Below, piece after piece: positions 16,864 to 25,028 of a DNA stretch of 64,000 nt (the stretch's first letter is position 1; every line of letters starts with the position of its first letter). A model generated the notes under the pieces. The model worked only from the letters and a program-made list of their open reading frames with translations. It did no database searches and was not told where the DNA came from. Source of the DNA: Acidobacteriota bacterium (GTDB lineage Bacteria > Acidobacteriota > Terriglobia > Terriglobales > Acidobacteriaceae); contig JAFDVW010000012.1 of NCBI GenBank assembly GCA_018268755.1, positions 62,001 through 126,000 on the forward strand, given 5' to 3'. The translations under genes and the position numbers were made by a program.

Positions 16864-17601
16864 TCAGAAGTTAAAAGCGAAGCCGATGGAGACAATCGGA
16901 TAAATTTTCAGGGGCTCCAATTCTTTGTCGATCTTCTGGCGTTCGGCCTCGACGTCGCTCTCAAATGTGGGGTCCATTTCGACCGGCGCGCACAGCGTGC
17001 CGGAAAGATTGCAGGCGCTTCCCGTCAAGCTAAGCGCGGTGCGGGGAGTCCCCGTAATGGCCACGCCAAATTCAAACGGAATGCTGAAGTGGCGGCCGCT
17101 GCGGGGAAGCAGGTTGCCCCATCCGGCGGTGATCATGGGCGCGGCTTTGCGAAAGACCACACTGCCCACGCCATGCACAGGATTGGACGGATCGCTGCGA
17201 AGCTCATGACCATTCAAAGTGAATGTCTGCCCTCCGGGGACCAGCGCGTTGGCGTTCACTTTATTTCCGTTATAGAGCAGCATGCCGGGACTGATATGAA
17301 AACTTCCCGCAAAAGGAAACCAATCGAGATGCGCGCTGACTGAGCGAAGATTGATCTGGCTGGCGTAGACCACGCCATCTTTGTGAAAGCTGCGGTCAAA
17401 GTTCAACAGGTTGAATCCGCCGCGCAGATTGAAATTGTGGGCAATGGGAATGGCCGCTTCCGCGCCAACCCCGAGGGTTGACAGCTTCACGCCACCGCCG
17501 ATCACGGGCGCTTTCATGGTGGTTTCCTGCGCGCCACTGATGTTGGAAAGTGAAATGAAAGAGAACAAGAACGCGAAGACCAACAGGGAAGACTTTCGCA
17601 T
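16864..17601 (-). CDS. Secreted, probable outer-membrane beta-barrel protein of unknown function
   Basis: The 245-residue protein begins with a Sec signal peptide (MRKSSLLVFAFLFSFISLS, cleavage likely after ISGAQ). The rest alternates polar and hydrophobic residues in strand-like stretches and ends in SIGFAFNF with a terminal phenylalanine, a common mark of outer-membrane barrels. There is one pair of cysteines (CNLSGTLC) in a loop-like stretch. No family is recognised. It is monocistronic, with about 200 non-coding bases on its promoter side. Confidence 0.6.
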   Translation of the reverse strand: MRKSSLLVFAFLFSFISLSNISGAQETTMKAPVIGGGVKLSTLGVGAEAAIPIAHNFNLRGGFNLLNFDRSFHKDGVVYASQINLRSVSAHLDWFPFAGSFHISPGMLLYNGNKVNANALVPGGQTFTLNGHELRSDPSNPVHGVGSVVFRKAAPMITAGWGNLLPRSGRHFSIPFEFGVAITGTPRTALSLTGSACNLSGTLCAPVEMDPTFESDVEAERQKIDKELEPLKIYPIVSIGFAFNF

Positions 17602-17805
17602 GACTCAGCTCCAGATCGTCTTGATGGAGATGCTCTGTGTCTGCGATTGTGCAGGCCGCGCGAACCGCGCTCAAGTTACGATGGGATCAAATGATGGGAA
17701 GCCTCTGCTGGAAATGAGCAGAAGTGTCTGAGATGTGGACGCAAATACAGAAATGAAACACAGAGGTGAGAGACATTGCAGAGCAACGTCTCTCGCGAAG
17801 GGCTG

Positions 17806-18675
17806 CTAAGCGGCGGCGATGCGGCGGATCAGGTCTTTTTGTTCTCCCAGGTTTTCGGCGCCGATGGTGAAGGCGTCCAGAACACCGAGGGACAAAGCAT
17901 ATTTGATGGCTTCATCCTGGCGATTGCGCAGGTCGCCCTGGCCGAGGATCTTCATGCCGATAATGCCTTTGCCGGCGGCCTTCATCTCCCGTAGAACGCC
18001 CACCACGGTGTCGGGATCGGCATCCATATGCGAGCCAATGGGATTGACGCGGGCCAGGTCAACATCCACCCAGGAAGACTTGGCGGCAGCGCGCAGGGCT
18101 TCGATGGAATGGCAGGAGCAGCCGTGGGCGCGGATGATGCCTTTCTCCTTCGCGTCGGAGAGAACGTCCATGACGCCGCGGTAGCGGTCGGTCCAGTCCG
18201 CCTCGGTAAGGCAGTGCATGAGGAAGACGTCAATGTGGTCGGTGCCCAGCTCGCGGCGGAAGCGGTCGAGATCGGCGCGCATTTCCCTGGGGTCGCGGGC
18301 CCAGCTCTTGGTCAGCACCGTGACCTTGTCGCGGGACACGTGCTTGAGCGCCTCGGCCACATGGGGATGGCTGCCGTAGGAGTCGGCGGCGTCAAAGAAG
18401 CGCAGGCCGTTGTCATAGCCGTTGAGCAGCAGGTCAGAAAGTCCCTTCACGCCCAGCTTGGTCTGGTGCGAGCTGTGGCCCACGCCGACGGTGCCCGTCC
18501 CCATGGCCAGACGGCTGGTCTGGATGCCGGTCTTGCCCAGGGTCACAGTGTCGGAGGCGGCGAACTTGCGCGGCAGGGTGAGTTGGGCGAGTGCGTCGAG
18601 GGTCTGGGAGCGCGAAGCGAGCCAGGCGGCCCCGAGCCCGTAAGCGGCTTTGCGGAAGAAGGCGCGGCGTTGCAT
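17806..18675 (-). CDS. Aldo/keto reductase with Tat-type signal
   Basis: The protein is predicted to be an oxidoreductase of the aldo/keto reductase barrel family, here exported folded. The N-terminus MQRRAFFRKAAYGLGAAWLA is a twin-arginine signal. The AKR core follows: GKTGIQTSRLAMGTG (about 47-61), FFDAADSYGSH with the catalytic Asp and Tyr, VTVLTKSW with the Lys, and DVFLMHC with the His. The C-terminal part is shorter than in classic AKRs (289 residues with signal). The cofactor and substrate cannot be told; Tat export of an NADPH-type enzyme is unusual outside Acidobacteriota and Planctomycetota-like genomes (inference). Confidence 0.85.
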   Translation of the reverse strand: MQRRAFFRKAAYGLGAAWLASRSQTLDALAQLTLPRKFAASDTVTLGKTGIQTSRLAMGTGTVGVGHSSHQTKLGVKGLSDLLLNGYDNGLRFFDAADSYGSHPHVAEALKHVSRDKVTVLTKSWARDPREMRADLDRFRRELGTDHIDVFLMHCLTEADWTDRYRGVMDVLSDAKEKGIIRAHGCSCHSIEALRAAAKSSWVDVDLARVNPIGSHMDADPDTVVGVLREMKAAGKGIIGMKILGQGDLRNRQDEAIKYALSLGVLDAFTIGAENLGEQKDLIRRIAAA

Positions 18676-18794
18676 AAGGGCACCTCAGCGTCTAGGAGAT
18701 GGACGAAAGCGCAGGGCCGGTGGTTATCAGGGCCGCGTAACTTTGTTACCGGGCTATGGTAGTCCTGAGCGGGGCGGGAAAGCACGTCTAAAAT

Positions 18795-19643
18795 GTGTGG
18801 GTGAAATTGAGAAACACTCAGGGATATCGCGGACGGCTGGCTCCCTCGCCAACCGGGCTACTGCACCTCGGGCATGCGCGGACGTTCGGGGTGGCGACCC
18901 AGCGGGCCCGCGATCGCGGGGGTGTGCTGGTCCTGCGCAACGAGGATTTGGACCCGCAACGCTGCCGGGAAGAATTTGTCCACGCCATGATGGAGGACCT
19001 GCGCTGGCTGGGGTTCGAGTGGAGTGAGGGGCCGGATGTGGGCGGACCCTATGGACCGTATGCGCAGAGTGAACGCAGGGAGTTTTACCTGGAAGCCTGG
19101 CGGAAGCTGCGGGATGCGGGGTGGATTTACCCCTGCACGTGTTCGCGCAAGGACCTGGCGCAAGCGGCCAGCGCGCCGCACGATTCCGATGATGAGCCGT
19201 TGTATCCGGGCAAGTGCCGGGGACGAGTGGACGCGGGAGATTTTGCCTCGCCGGCAGGAGTGAACTGGCGTTTCCGCGCGCCGCAGGGCGTGGTGGAGTT
19301 CACCGACCTGCATCTGGGCCCACAGCGCTATGTCGCAGGGCAGGATTTCGGCGATTTCGTGGTGTGGCGTCGCGACGATGTTCCGGCGTATCAACTGGCG
19401 GTGGTGGTCGATGACGCGGCCATGCGGATCACCGAAGTGGTGCGTGGGGCGGACCTGCTGAAGTCGACGGCGCGGCAGTGGCTGCTGTATCGGGCGCTGG
19501 GATGGGAAGCGCCGCAGTTCTACCATTGCGATCTGGTGCGGGATGAAACCGGGGTGCGGCTGGCCAAGCGGCACGATGCGCTGAGCGTGCGGAGGTTCAG
19601 GGAAGAAGGGAAAAGACCGAACGAAATTTGGGAAGCCTTATGA
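18795..19643 (+). CDS. gluQ: Glutamyl-Q tRNA(Asp) synthetase
   Basis: This truncated glutamyl-tRNA synthetase homologue attaches glutamate to queuosine in tRNA(Asp). The 282-residue protein has the class I catalytic core only: RLAPSPTGLLHLGHA (the HIGH region) near residues 14-28, the zinc-site cysteines in YPCTCSRKD and YPGKCRG, and a KRHDA motif in place of KMSKS near the end. It lacks the anticodon-binding domain, as expected for GluQ-RS. The start is chosen at 18795, before the conserved core. The 3' end overlaps the opposite-strand orphan gene by 6 bases. Confidence 0.9.
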   Translation: MWVKLRNTQGYRGRLAPSPTGLLHLGHARTFGVATQRARDRGGVLVLRNEDLDPQRCREEFVHAMMEDLRWLGFEWSEGPDVGGPYGPYAQSERREFYLEAWRKLRDAGWIYPCTCSRKDLAQAASAPHDSDDEPLYPGKCRGRVDAGDFASPAGVNWRFRAPQGVVEFTDLHLGPQRYVAGQDFGDFVVWRRDDVPAYQLAVVVDDAAMRITEVVRGADLLKSTARQWLLYRALGWEAPQFYHCDLVRDETGVRLAKRHDALSVRRFREEGKRPNEIWEAL

Positions 19644-20234
19644 TACCCAACCGCCACAACTACGAGTCGTACGAACCCATCCTTTGCTCGTTTTCTGAAA
19701 GACTAGAACTTCACCGTGCCCACAGAGCTCACCGCATACAAAAGTGAAACGCATGACTGCAAAGTGATGAGTCTTGTCGAAAATAACTTCTGAGAGGGTG
19801 AGTAGTCCAGAGGTGAATGCCAACGCTACTGCATCTTCAACAGACTTACCCTGTCGCATAGTACGATGAGGATCATTGTTCCTGATTAGTCCACGTTGTT
19901 TCTTCTCATCTACCAGAGTTACATTAGCCGGAAACTTGACGTTGCCGCTCAATACATGGACGAGCTGAGCTTGCTCGAAATTCTCTAGTTCAATCCCCCC
20001 TAAGCATTTTTCGAGCATGCTTTTATCCGAATGGGCCCATCCAGAAGTTTGATTTGCGATGTTCAGATGGTCAGATTTGGTGCCATTGTCGTAAGTTTTT
20101 ATGAATGAGTAATAGACCTCTAGCTGTTCCTCGGTCAGAGGAATTTTATTAGCCTTGGAATTTAGTTCAGATGAAAAAGCCAAGGATAAGAACCCAAAGA
20201 AAATCGTAAAAGCATAAATCCAGACCTTTGTCAT
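19638..20234 (-). CDS. Secreted orphan protein, AT-richer than its neighbours
   Basis: The start is set at the ATG at 20232-20234 because it opens a signal peptide (MTKVWIYAFTIFFGFLSLAFS); eight more in-frame codons lie upstream. The mature protein (about 175 residues) is polar, with four cysteines including FVCGELCGHGE and TRSCGGW near the C-terminus. No family is recognised. Codon use is visibly AT-rich compared with flanking genes, which suggests recent acquisition. It converges on gluQ with a 6-base overlap. Confidence 0.6.
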   Translation of the reverse strand: MTKVWIYAFTIFFGFLSLAFSSELNSKANKIPLTEEQLEVYYSFIKTYDNGTKSDHLNIANQTSGWAHSDKSMLEKCLGGIELENFEQAQLVHVLSGNVKFPANVTLVDEKKQRGLIRNNDPHRTMRQGKSVEDAVALAFTSGLLTLSEVIFDKTHHFAVMRFTFVCGELCGHGEVLVFQKTSKGWVRTTRSCGGWVS

Positions 20235-20320
20235 CCCATGCCTCTTCGACAGACACACCTTTAGACAACGCGATGGTTCTTAAGGTTCCGGTTCCCGCAG
20301 TTTGGAACTTACGCTATTTG

Positions 20321-20352
20321 TGAAAAAAAGGCACGCCGCGAGGCGTGCCTTG
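20321..20352 (-). terminator. Intrinsic terminator of the aldolase gene
   Basis: Read on the minus strand, AAGGCACGCC pairs with GGCGTGCCTT (plus-strand 20328-20337 and 20342-20351) and is followed by seven T. It lies about 35 bases after the aldolase stop codon. Confidence 0.88.
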
Positions 20353-20386
20353 GTAATTGAAGACAAGCAGTTGAAGACATCCAAAA

Positions 20387-21232
20387 CTAGAACAAAGCTG
20401 TGGGACGGCGCTTCCAGGATTTGCCCTTGTCGGCGGCGATCTTTTCCATGTCGTTCACATAGGCTCCCGCCTGGGTGAGGATGTGGTGCAGATCGTTGCC
20501 AATGCTGATGAAGGTGAACCCCTTGTCGAGGAATTCCCCGACGCGTGAGGTGCCGAACAGGAACAGGCCCAGGATGACGTTGTTCTTGCGGGCATGCTCG
20601 ATCAGGCTTTTGGTGGCGGCGTCGAGTTCGGGCGAAGTGTACATGTCGGGGAACTTGTACTTCTCGTAGAGTCCCATCGACATGCAGAGGTCGTTCTGGC
20701 CCAGGAAGAGGATGTCCACGCCCGGGACAGCGGCGATCTCCGCGATGTTCTGGATACAGGACGCGGTCTCCACCTGGAGGGCGACAATGCCGTTGTTGTT
20801 GAAGTTGCCGGCATAGCCGAGCAGACCGTCTTTGTTCATGCTGCGCTGCGGGAAGTAGACCGAGCGGGTGCCGGCCGTGGGGTACTTGGCACAGCTGACG
20901 GCCTGGCGGGCTTCCTCGGCGGTGTTGATGTAGGGAACGAGGATGCCGTCGGCGCCCATGTCGAGGGACTGCTGGATGCCGGGGCGGTCGTCGTATCCGC
21001 CGACCCGGACCAGCGACTTAGCGCCGCCGTTGGAGATGCCGGCGAGCATGGCGGAGAGCTTTTCGTAGTTCATGGGGCCATGCTGGCTATCGACCAGCAG
21101 CCAGTCGTAGCCGCTGAAGGCCAATTGCTCGGCCACGGTCGGGCTATGCGAGTTCAGGAACAGACCCATCTTGGGCGCGCCTGCGCGCAATTGCTTTTTA
21201 AACTCAGCGCCACTGAGGGTGGCTTCGGGCAT
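20387..21232 (-). CDS. HpcH/HpaI family aldolase
   Basis: The class II pyruvate-dependent aldolase family cleaves 2-keto-3-deoxy acids such as 4-hydroxy-2-oxoheptanedioate or 2-keto-3-deoxy-rhamnonate. The 281-residue protein shows the family landmarks: KMGLFLNSHSP, WLLVDSQHGPMNYE (metal and base region), GADGILVPYINTAEEA, ALQVETASCIQNI with the metal-binding Glu, and DILFLGQNDL. The usual Arg after VPxV is in the KYPTAGTRSVY stretch. The gene is alone on its transcript, so the sugar acid is unknown; citrate lyase beta-subunit-like activity is less likely. Confidence 0.85.
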   Translation of the reverse strand: MPEATLSGAEFKKQLRAGAPKMGLFLNSHSPTVAEQLAFSGYDWLLVDSQHGPMNYEKLSAMLAGISNGGAKSLVRVGGYDDRPGIQQSLDMGADGILVPYINTAEEARQAVSCAKYPTAGTRSVYFPQRSMNKDGLLGYAGNFNNNGIVALQVETASCIQNIAEIAAVPGVDILFLGQNDLCMSMGLYEKYKFPDMYTSPELDAATKSLIEHARKNNVILGLFLFGTSRVGEFLDKGFTFISIGNDLHHILTQAGAYVNDMEKIAADKGKSWKRRPTALF

Positions 21233-21552
21233 AGATATCCTCCTGGGAATGAAGCAAAGGTTTTAAGTGTATAGGAACGGTGGACGCGCCCTCAGGGGCT
21301 TTTTTTCAACAAGATATGACCCTAAGACATCATCCCGAGATCCCCACCGAGTGCCATTCTGGCGGGTTGGCGGCGGAAACGCAAGTCCCGTGGAAATAGG
21401 GCGGAAAAGGACCGTTTTCCATAAATCAGTTCGATGTCAGCGATAAGGAATATTAATTTGGCTCCGGGGCGACAACACGGTAGGCTTACTGTTCTTGATT
21501 CCCGCCAGCAGGGTCAGGCGCTGGGTTCAGCCCATTACAAAAAAGGAGAGGC
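21233..21552. other. 320-base intergenic region before glutamine synthetase
   Basis: It separates the divergent aldolase and glnA genes. It contains a short inverted repeat (GGAAAA/TTTTCC at 21402-21419), a weak sigma70-like pair TTGGCT-17 bases-TAGGCT (21458-21486) and a good ribosome binding site AAAGGAGAGG just before the ATG. No sigma54 (GG-N10-GC) site or recognisable riboswitch was found by eye. No coding frame is convincing. Confidence 0.5.
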
Positions 21553-22983
21553 ATGTCGAACGAACTGCGTAACTTCTTGGCGTTGTCGTACGAAGAATTG
21601 GAAGACCTGAATGTGGAGGCAAAGGAACAGCGCAAGAGCCGTGTCGCTCCCGATAAGATCCAGGAGCAGCGGTTGAAGTATCTGACCGACGAAAAACGGA
21701 TCAAGGCCGTGACCGTGCTTTTCAGCGATCTGGAAGGCCGGCTGCACATGCTGGACTACGACAAGAAGTTCCTCATCAAGAGCTGGGACAACTTGACGTT
21801 CGACGGGTCTTCCATCCGCGGCTTTACCGCGCAGCGGGAAAGCGATTTGCGCCTGGGCATCGACTGGAGCGCCTTCTACTGGGCCCCGGCCGACTTCTTC
21901 GGCGGCGGCAAGGTGCTGGTGTTTGGCGAAGTCATCGACAAAGGTGGCGATCCCTATAGCGCCGATATCCGCGGCGTGCTCAAGGGTTTTGCCGAAAGCC
22001 TGCACAAGAAGGACGGCTATACCCTGAATGCGGCCAATGAAATTGAAGGCTTCCTGTTCCAGGGGACCGACGCCGAGCGGAATTATCACCAAACCGGCAA
22101 GTTCGAATATGTGAACACCGGCGGCTACTACCACTCGCTGCCCGGCGACCCGCTGCGCACTTTCATCGACACTACGGCGGAAGTGCAGCGCGCCATGGGC
22201 TTCCAGAACGAAAAGGACCACCCGGAAGTCGCGCCCTCGCAGTTTGAAATCAACTACGGCTACGGTGAAGTGGTGGCGGCGGCCGACCAGATCCAGCTCT
22301 ACAAGCTGATCTGTCGCGAAGTGGCTACCAAGATGGGGCTGAGCGCCTCGTTCCTGCCCAAGCCGGTGGTGGGCGTCAACGGAAACGGCATGCACACCAA
22401 CGTTTCCATCAGCAAAGGCGGCAAGAACCTGTTCTGGGACCCCAAAGGCGAGGAGAAACTGAGCAAGCTGGGCTGGTCGTTCGTGGACCGCATTCTGACC
22501 CACGCCAACGATATTTGCCTTCTGCTCAACTCGAGTGTGAACTCCTACCGCCGCTTGGATCCGCACTTTGAGGCGCCCAATCAGATCAAAGCTTCGGCCA
22601 CAGACCGCGGCTCGATGGTTCGTATTCCGATTGGCAACGAGAAGAGCATGCGTGTGGAAGTGCGTTCGGTGGCCCCGGACGCCAACCCGTACCTGGCCCT
22701 CTACTCGATCTTCAAATCGGGGATCGACGGCGACACGTCGAAGATGAAGAACCTGCGTCAGGCGGAGCGCTATCTGCCGGACAACATCTACACCGCGCTG
22801 GAGAACTTCCGCAAGTCCGATTGGGCTTCGGAAATTCTGGGCGAGGACGTGAAAGGCCGCTACGCCGATCTGAAGCAGGCTTCGGCGGACCGCTGCCCGC
22901 GCGCCCTGGGGACCTTCGTCAAGGCGCCCGAGGTGCAGTACCACCACGAGGTTTACAACCAGTTCCTGTGGAACTTGTTCTAG
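21553..22983 (+). CDS. glnA: Glutamine synthetase, type I-like, without adenylylation motif
   Basis: It makes glutamine from glutamate, ammonia and ATP. The 476-residue protein has the GSI landmarks: FDGSSIRGF (about 83-91), the NGNGMHTNVSI segment, and NQIKASATDRGSMVRIP near 350. The N-terminal extension of about 40 residues is charged. The region where adenylylated enzymes carry the tyrosine in NLYDLP reads NLRQAERYLP, with no matching tyrosine, so AMP-based control is unlikely and feedback or binding-protein control is more probable (inference). The upstream leader and downstream terminator show a single-gene transcript. Confidence 0.93.
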   Translation: MSNELRNFLALSYEELEDLNVEAKEQRKSRVAPDKIQEQRLKYLTDEKRIKAVTVLFSDLEGRLHMLDYDKKFLIKSWDNLTFDGSSIRGFTAQRESDLRLGIDWSAFYWAPADFFGGGKVLVFGEVIDKGGDPYSADIRGVLKGFAESLHKKDGYTLNAANEIEGFLFQGTDAERNYHQTGKFEYVNTGGYYHSLPGDPLRTFIDTTAEVQRAMGFQNEKDHPEVAPSQFEINYGYGEVVAAADQIQLYKLICREVATKMGLSASFLPKPVVGVNGNGMHTNVSISKGGKNLFWDPKGEEKLSKLGWSFVDRILTHANDICLLLNSSVNSYRRLDPHFEAPNQIKASATDRGSMVRIPIGNEKSMRVEVRSVAPDANPYLALYSIFKSGIDGDTSKMKNLRQAERYLPDNIYTALENFRKSDWASEILGEDVKGRYADLKQASADRCPRALGTFVKAPEVQYHHEVYNQFLWNLF

Positions 22984-23002
22984 AAAGAACGCTCGCCAGA
23001 GA

Positions 23003-23034
23003 GGCCGCGCCCACAGCGCGGCCTTTTTGTTTTG
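23003..23034 (+). terminator. Intrinsic terminator after glutamine synthetase
   Basis: GGCCGCGC (23003-23010) pairs with GCGCGGCC (23016-23023) around CCACA, followed by TTTTTGTTTT. It lies 20 bases after the glnA stop codon. Confidence 0.9.
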
Positions 23035-23117
23035 GGGGCGGACCCGGTCCCCCCGGAGTGGGGAGACTTGGTACACTGACTGCCTATTCTTGGCGCCTGC
23101 CTGGAGATCCTTCTCAA

Positions 23118-23783
23118 ATGCCCGAATCTAACGTGCCGACGGCGCGCACTCGCGTAGTGCGTGAGCCACAACGCGCGGTCTATGACCGCGCCACCGCCTA
23201 TCAGATTCTCGACGAAGGCTTCATTTGTCACGTTGGCTTTACCGTGGAGGGCCAGCCTTATGTCATTCCCACGGGATATGGACGGCGGGGGGACAACTTG
23301 TATCTCCACGGCTCGGCGGCCAGCCGCATGCTGCGTAGCCTCGAACGCGGTATTCCGGTTTGTGTGACGGTCACACTGCTGGATGGGCTGGTCCTGGCGC
23401 GCTCGATCTTTAACCACTCCATGAATTACCGGTCGGTGGTGGTGCTGGGAACCGCCCTGCTGGTCGATGATCCCCAGGAAAAGCTGGAAGCGTTAATTGC
23501 CCTCTCGGAGCACATCCTGCCCGGGCGGTGGAAGGAATCGCGGCAGCCCACGGAGAAGGAGTTGAAGGCCACCTCGGTGTTGCGGCTGCCCATGGAGGAG
23601 TTTTCCGCCAAGGTGCGGGAAGGTGGGGTGATTGACGATGAGGAAGACTACGCCTTTCCCACCTGGGCGGGGGTGATTCCCTTGCAGATGGTAGCTGGGG
23701 AGCCCATAAGCGATGCCCGCCTGCTACCGGGGCAGACCGTGCCGGCCTACGCGAAGGGGTATTCCCGGAAAAAGACAGCCTGA
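23118..23783 (+). CDS. Pyridoxamine 5'-phosphate oxidase-related flavin protein (NimA-like)
   Basis: The start at 23118 (MPESNVPTARTRVVREPQRA) is preferred; the much longer upstream frame runs through the glnA 3' end and terminator and is not real. The 221-residue protein resembles the NimA/pyridoxamine oxidase split-barrel family, with ILDEGFICHVGFTVEGQPYVIPTGYGR near residues 30-55 and LYLHGSAASRML after it, where FMN or F420 would bind. Such proteins reduce nitro compounds or small molecules; the substrate is unknown. It is likely transcribed alone. Confidence 0.8.
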   Translation: MPESNVPTARTRVVREPQRAVYDRATAYQILDEGFICHVGFTVEGQPYVIPTGYGRRGDNLYLHGSAASRMLRSLERGIPVCVTVTLLDGLVLARSIFNHSMNYRSVVVLGTALLVDDPQEKLEALIALSEHILPGRWKESRQPTEKELKATSVLRLPMEEFSAKVREGGVIDDEEDYAFPTWAGVIPLQMVAGEPISDARLLPGQTVPAYAKGYSRKKTA

Positions 23784-23790
23784 TCCCCAC

Positions 23791-24759
23791 TCAGGGGATC
23801 AGGAGCAGCTTGCCGGTCGTCTTGCGTCCTTCCAGGTCGCGGTGGGCCTGCTGCGCTTCCTGCAGAGGGTAAACATGCTCGACCCGCAGCTTGAGTTTCC
23901 CGGATGCCATCATGGCAAAAACATCGCTAGCGCGGGCTAGCAGTTCCTCGCGGGTGGCGGTGTAGTGGCCCAGCGTGGGCCGGGTGACATAGAGCGAGCC
24001 TTTCTGGGAAAGGATGATGGGGTCGAAGGGGGGTACCGCTCCGCTGGAGCCTCCGAACAGCACCATCATGCCGCGGGGGCGAAGAAGATTCAGCCCCTTC
24101 TCGAAGGTGGTCTTGCCCACCGAATCGTAGATCACGTCCACGCCGCGGTTGCTGGTCAGGCGCTGGGTTTCGGCTTCGAAGTCCTGCTGGGTATACAGGA
24201 TGACCTCGTCGGCCCCCGCCGCGCGGGCCAGCTCAGCCTTTTCGCGGGTGGAGACAGTGGCGATCACCCGCGCCCCGATGTGGTGGGCCATCTGGACCAA
24301 AAGCAGGCCGACTCCGCCGGCTGCGGCGTGAATCAGGGCCGTTTCCCCTCGCTTCAGGGGATAAGTGCTATGGCTGAGGTAATGGGCGGTCATGCCTTGC
24401 AGCATGACAGCGGCGGCGTCCCGGTCGCTGACCCCAGACGGAACCGGAACCAGGCGCTCGGCAGGAACGGCGGCGTACTCGGAGTAGGAGCCCAACACGC
24501 CCGTCCAGGCCACATGGTCGCCTACCTTGGTGGACCGGACATCCGATCCGATGGCAGTGATCACGCCGGCGCCTTCTTGCCCGTCCACCAGGGGAAGGGG
24601 GGCTTTGTAGCGACCTTCTCGGAAGTAGACATCGATGAAGTTCACGCCAGAGGCCGCTAGCCGCACGATAGCCTCGTTGGCCTTGGGCTCAGGGATTGGG
24701 AGGTCGACCAGTTCCAGCGCCTCAGGGCCGCCAGTTTGTTTTACTTGAATGGCTTTCAT
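23791..24759 (-). CDS. NADPH:quinone oxidoreductase-type MDR protein
   Basis: The protein is predicted to reduce quinones or other enones with NADPH. The 322-residue zinc-free medium-chain dehydrogenase shows the quinone reductase start MKAIQVKQTGGPEALEL, NFIDVYFREGRY, the nucleotide-binding AAAGGVGLLLVQMA near residue 145-158, and GADEVILYTQQDF. No catalytic-zinc cysteine is present. It resembles E. coli QorA in length and motif order. It converges on the NimA-like gene with 7 bases between stops and is divergent from the lytic transglycosylase gene. Confidence 0.88.
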   Translation of the reverse strand: MKAIQVKQTGGPEALELVDLPIPEPKANEAIVRLAASGVNFIDVYFREGRYKAPLPLVDGQEGAGVITAIGSDVRSTKVGDHVAWTGVLGSYSEYAAVPAERLVPVPSGVSDRDAAAVMLQGMTAHYLSHSTYPLKRGETALIHAAAGGVGLLLVQMAHHIGARVIATVSTREKAELARAAGADEVILYTQQDFEAETQRLTSNRGVDVIYDSVGKTTFEKGLNLLRPRGMMVLFGGSSGAVPPFDPIILSQKGSLYVTRPTLGHYTATREELLARASDVFAMMASGKLKLRVEHVYPLQEAQQAHRDLEGRKTTGKLLLIP

Positions 24760-24781
24760 AGGTACTTGGATTCGAGTGTAC

Positions 24782-24799
24782 CGCCTCCGGATGCGGAGG
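24782..24799. repeat. Small inverted repeat upstream of the quinone reductase gene
   Basis: The perfect repeat GCCTCCG/CGGAGGC around a 4-base loop lies about 25 bases before the quinone reductase start. It may be an operator or just a local hairpin. Confidence 0.25.
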
Positions 24800-24945
24800 C
24801 GCGAAAATCCGGCTGGGTGAGCAAAAAGGGAAGCAGCCGATTCGGGCCCCTCCCGCGGAGATTTTCGCTATTGCCCAACCGGGGTTGCCCCGGTACTATT
24901 CCCTGCCGGTCACGAAAGTAACCTGAGAACCGACCCAATGGGCGA

Positions 24946-24974
24946 TTGACCCCTCCGGGGGAGGAGAGTACGAT
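24946..24974 (+). promoter_or_regulatory. Sigma70-like promoter for the lytic transglycosylase gene
   Basis: TTGACC (24946-24951) and TACGAT (24969-24974) are separated by exactly 17 bases, about 55 bases before the ATG at 25029. The match is good, but promoter use is not shown. Confidence 0.55.
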
Positions 24975-25028
24975 TTATGAATCGCGCCTAGGCTCTGGCT
25001 CCGGGCGTCGCGTAAGTTATAGAGCACT

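Noticed and set aside
21535..23076. Long minus-strand frame (513 codons) across glutamine synthetase
   Set aside because: It is a high-GC shadow of the real glnA gene on the plus strand, rich in His/Val/Arg with no family match.
22821..23117. N-terminal extension of the NimA-like gene
   Set aside because: It lies in the 3' end of glnA and across its terminator; the family-like sequence begins after the ATG at 23118.
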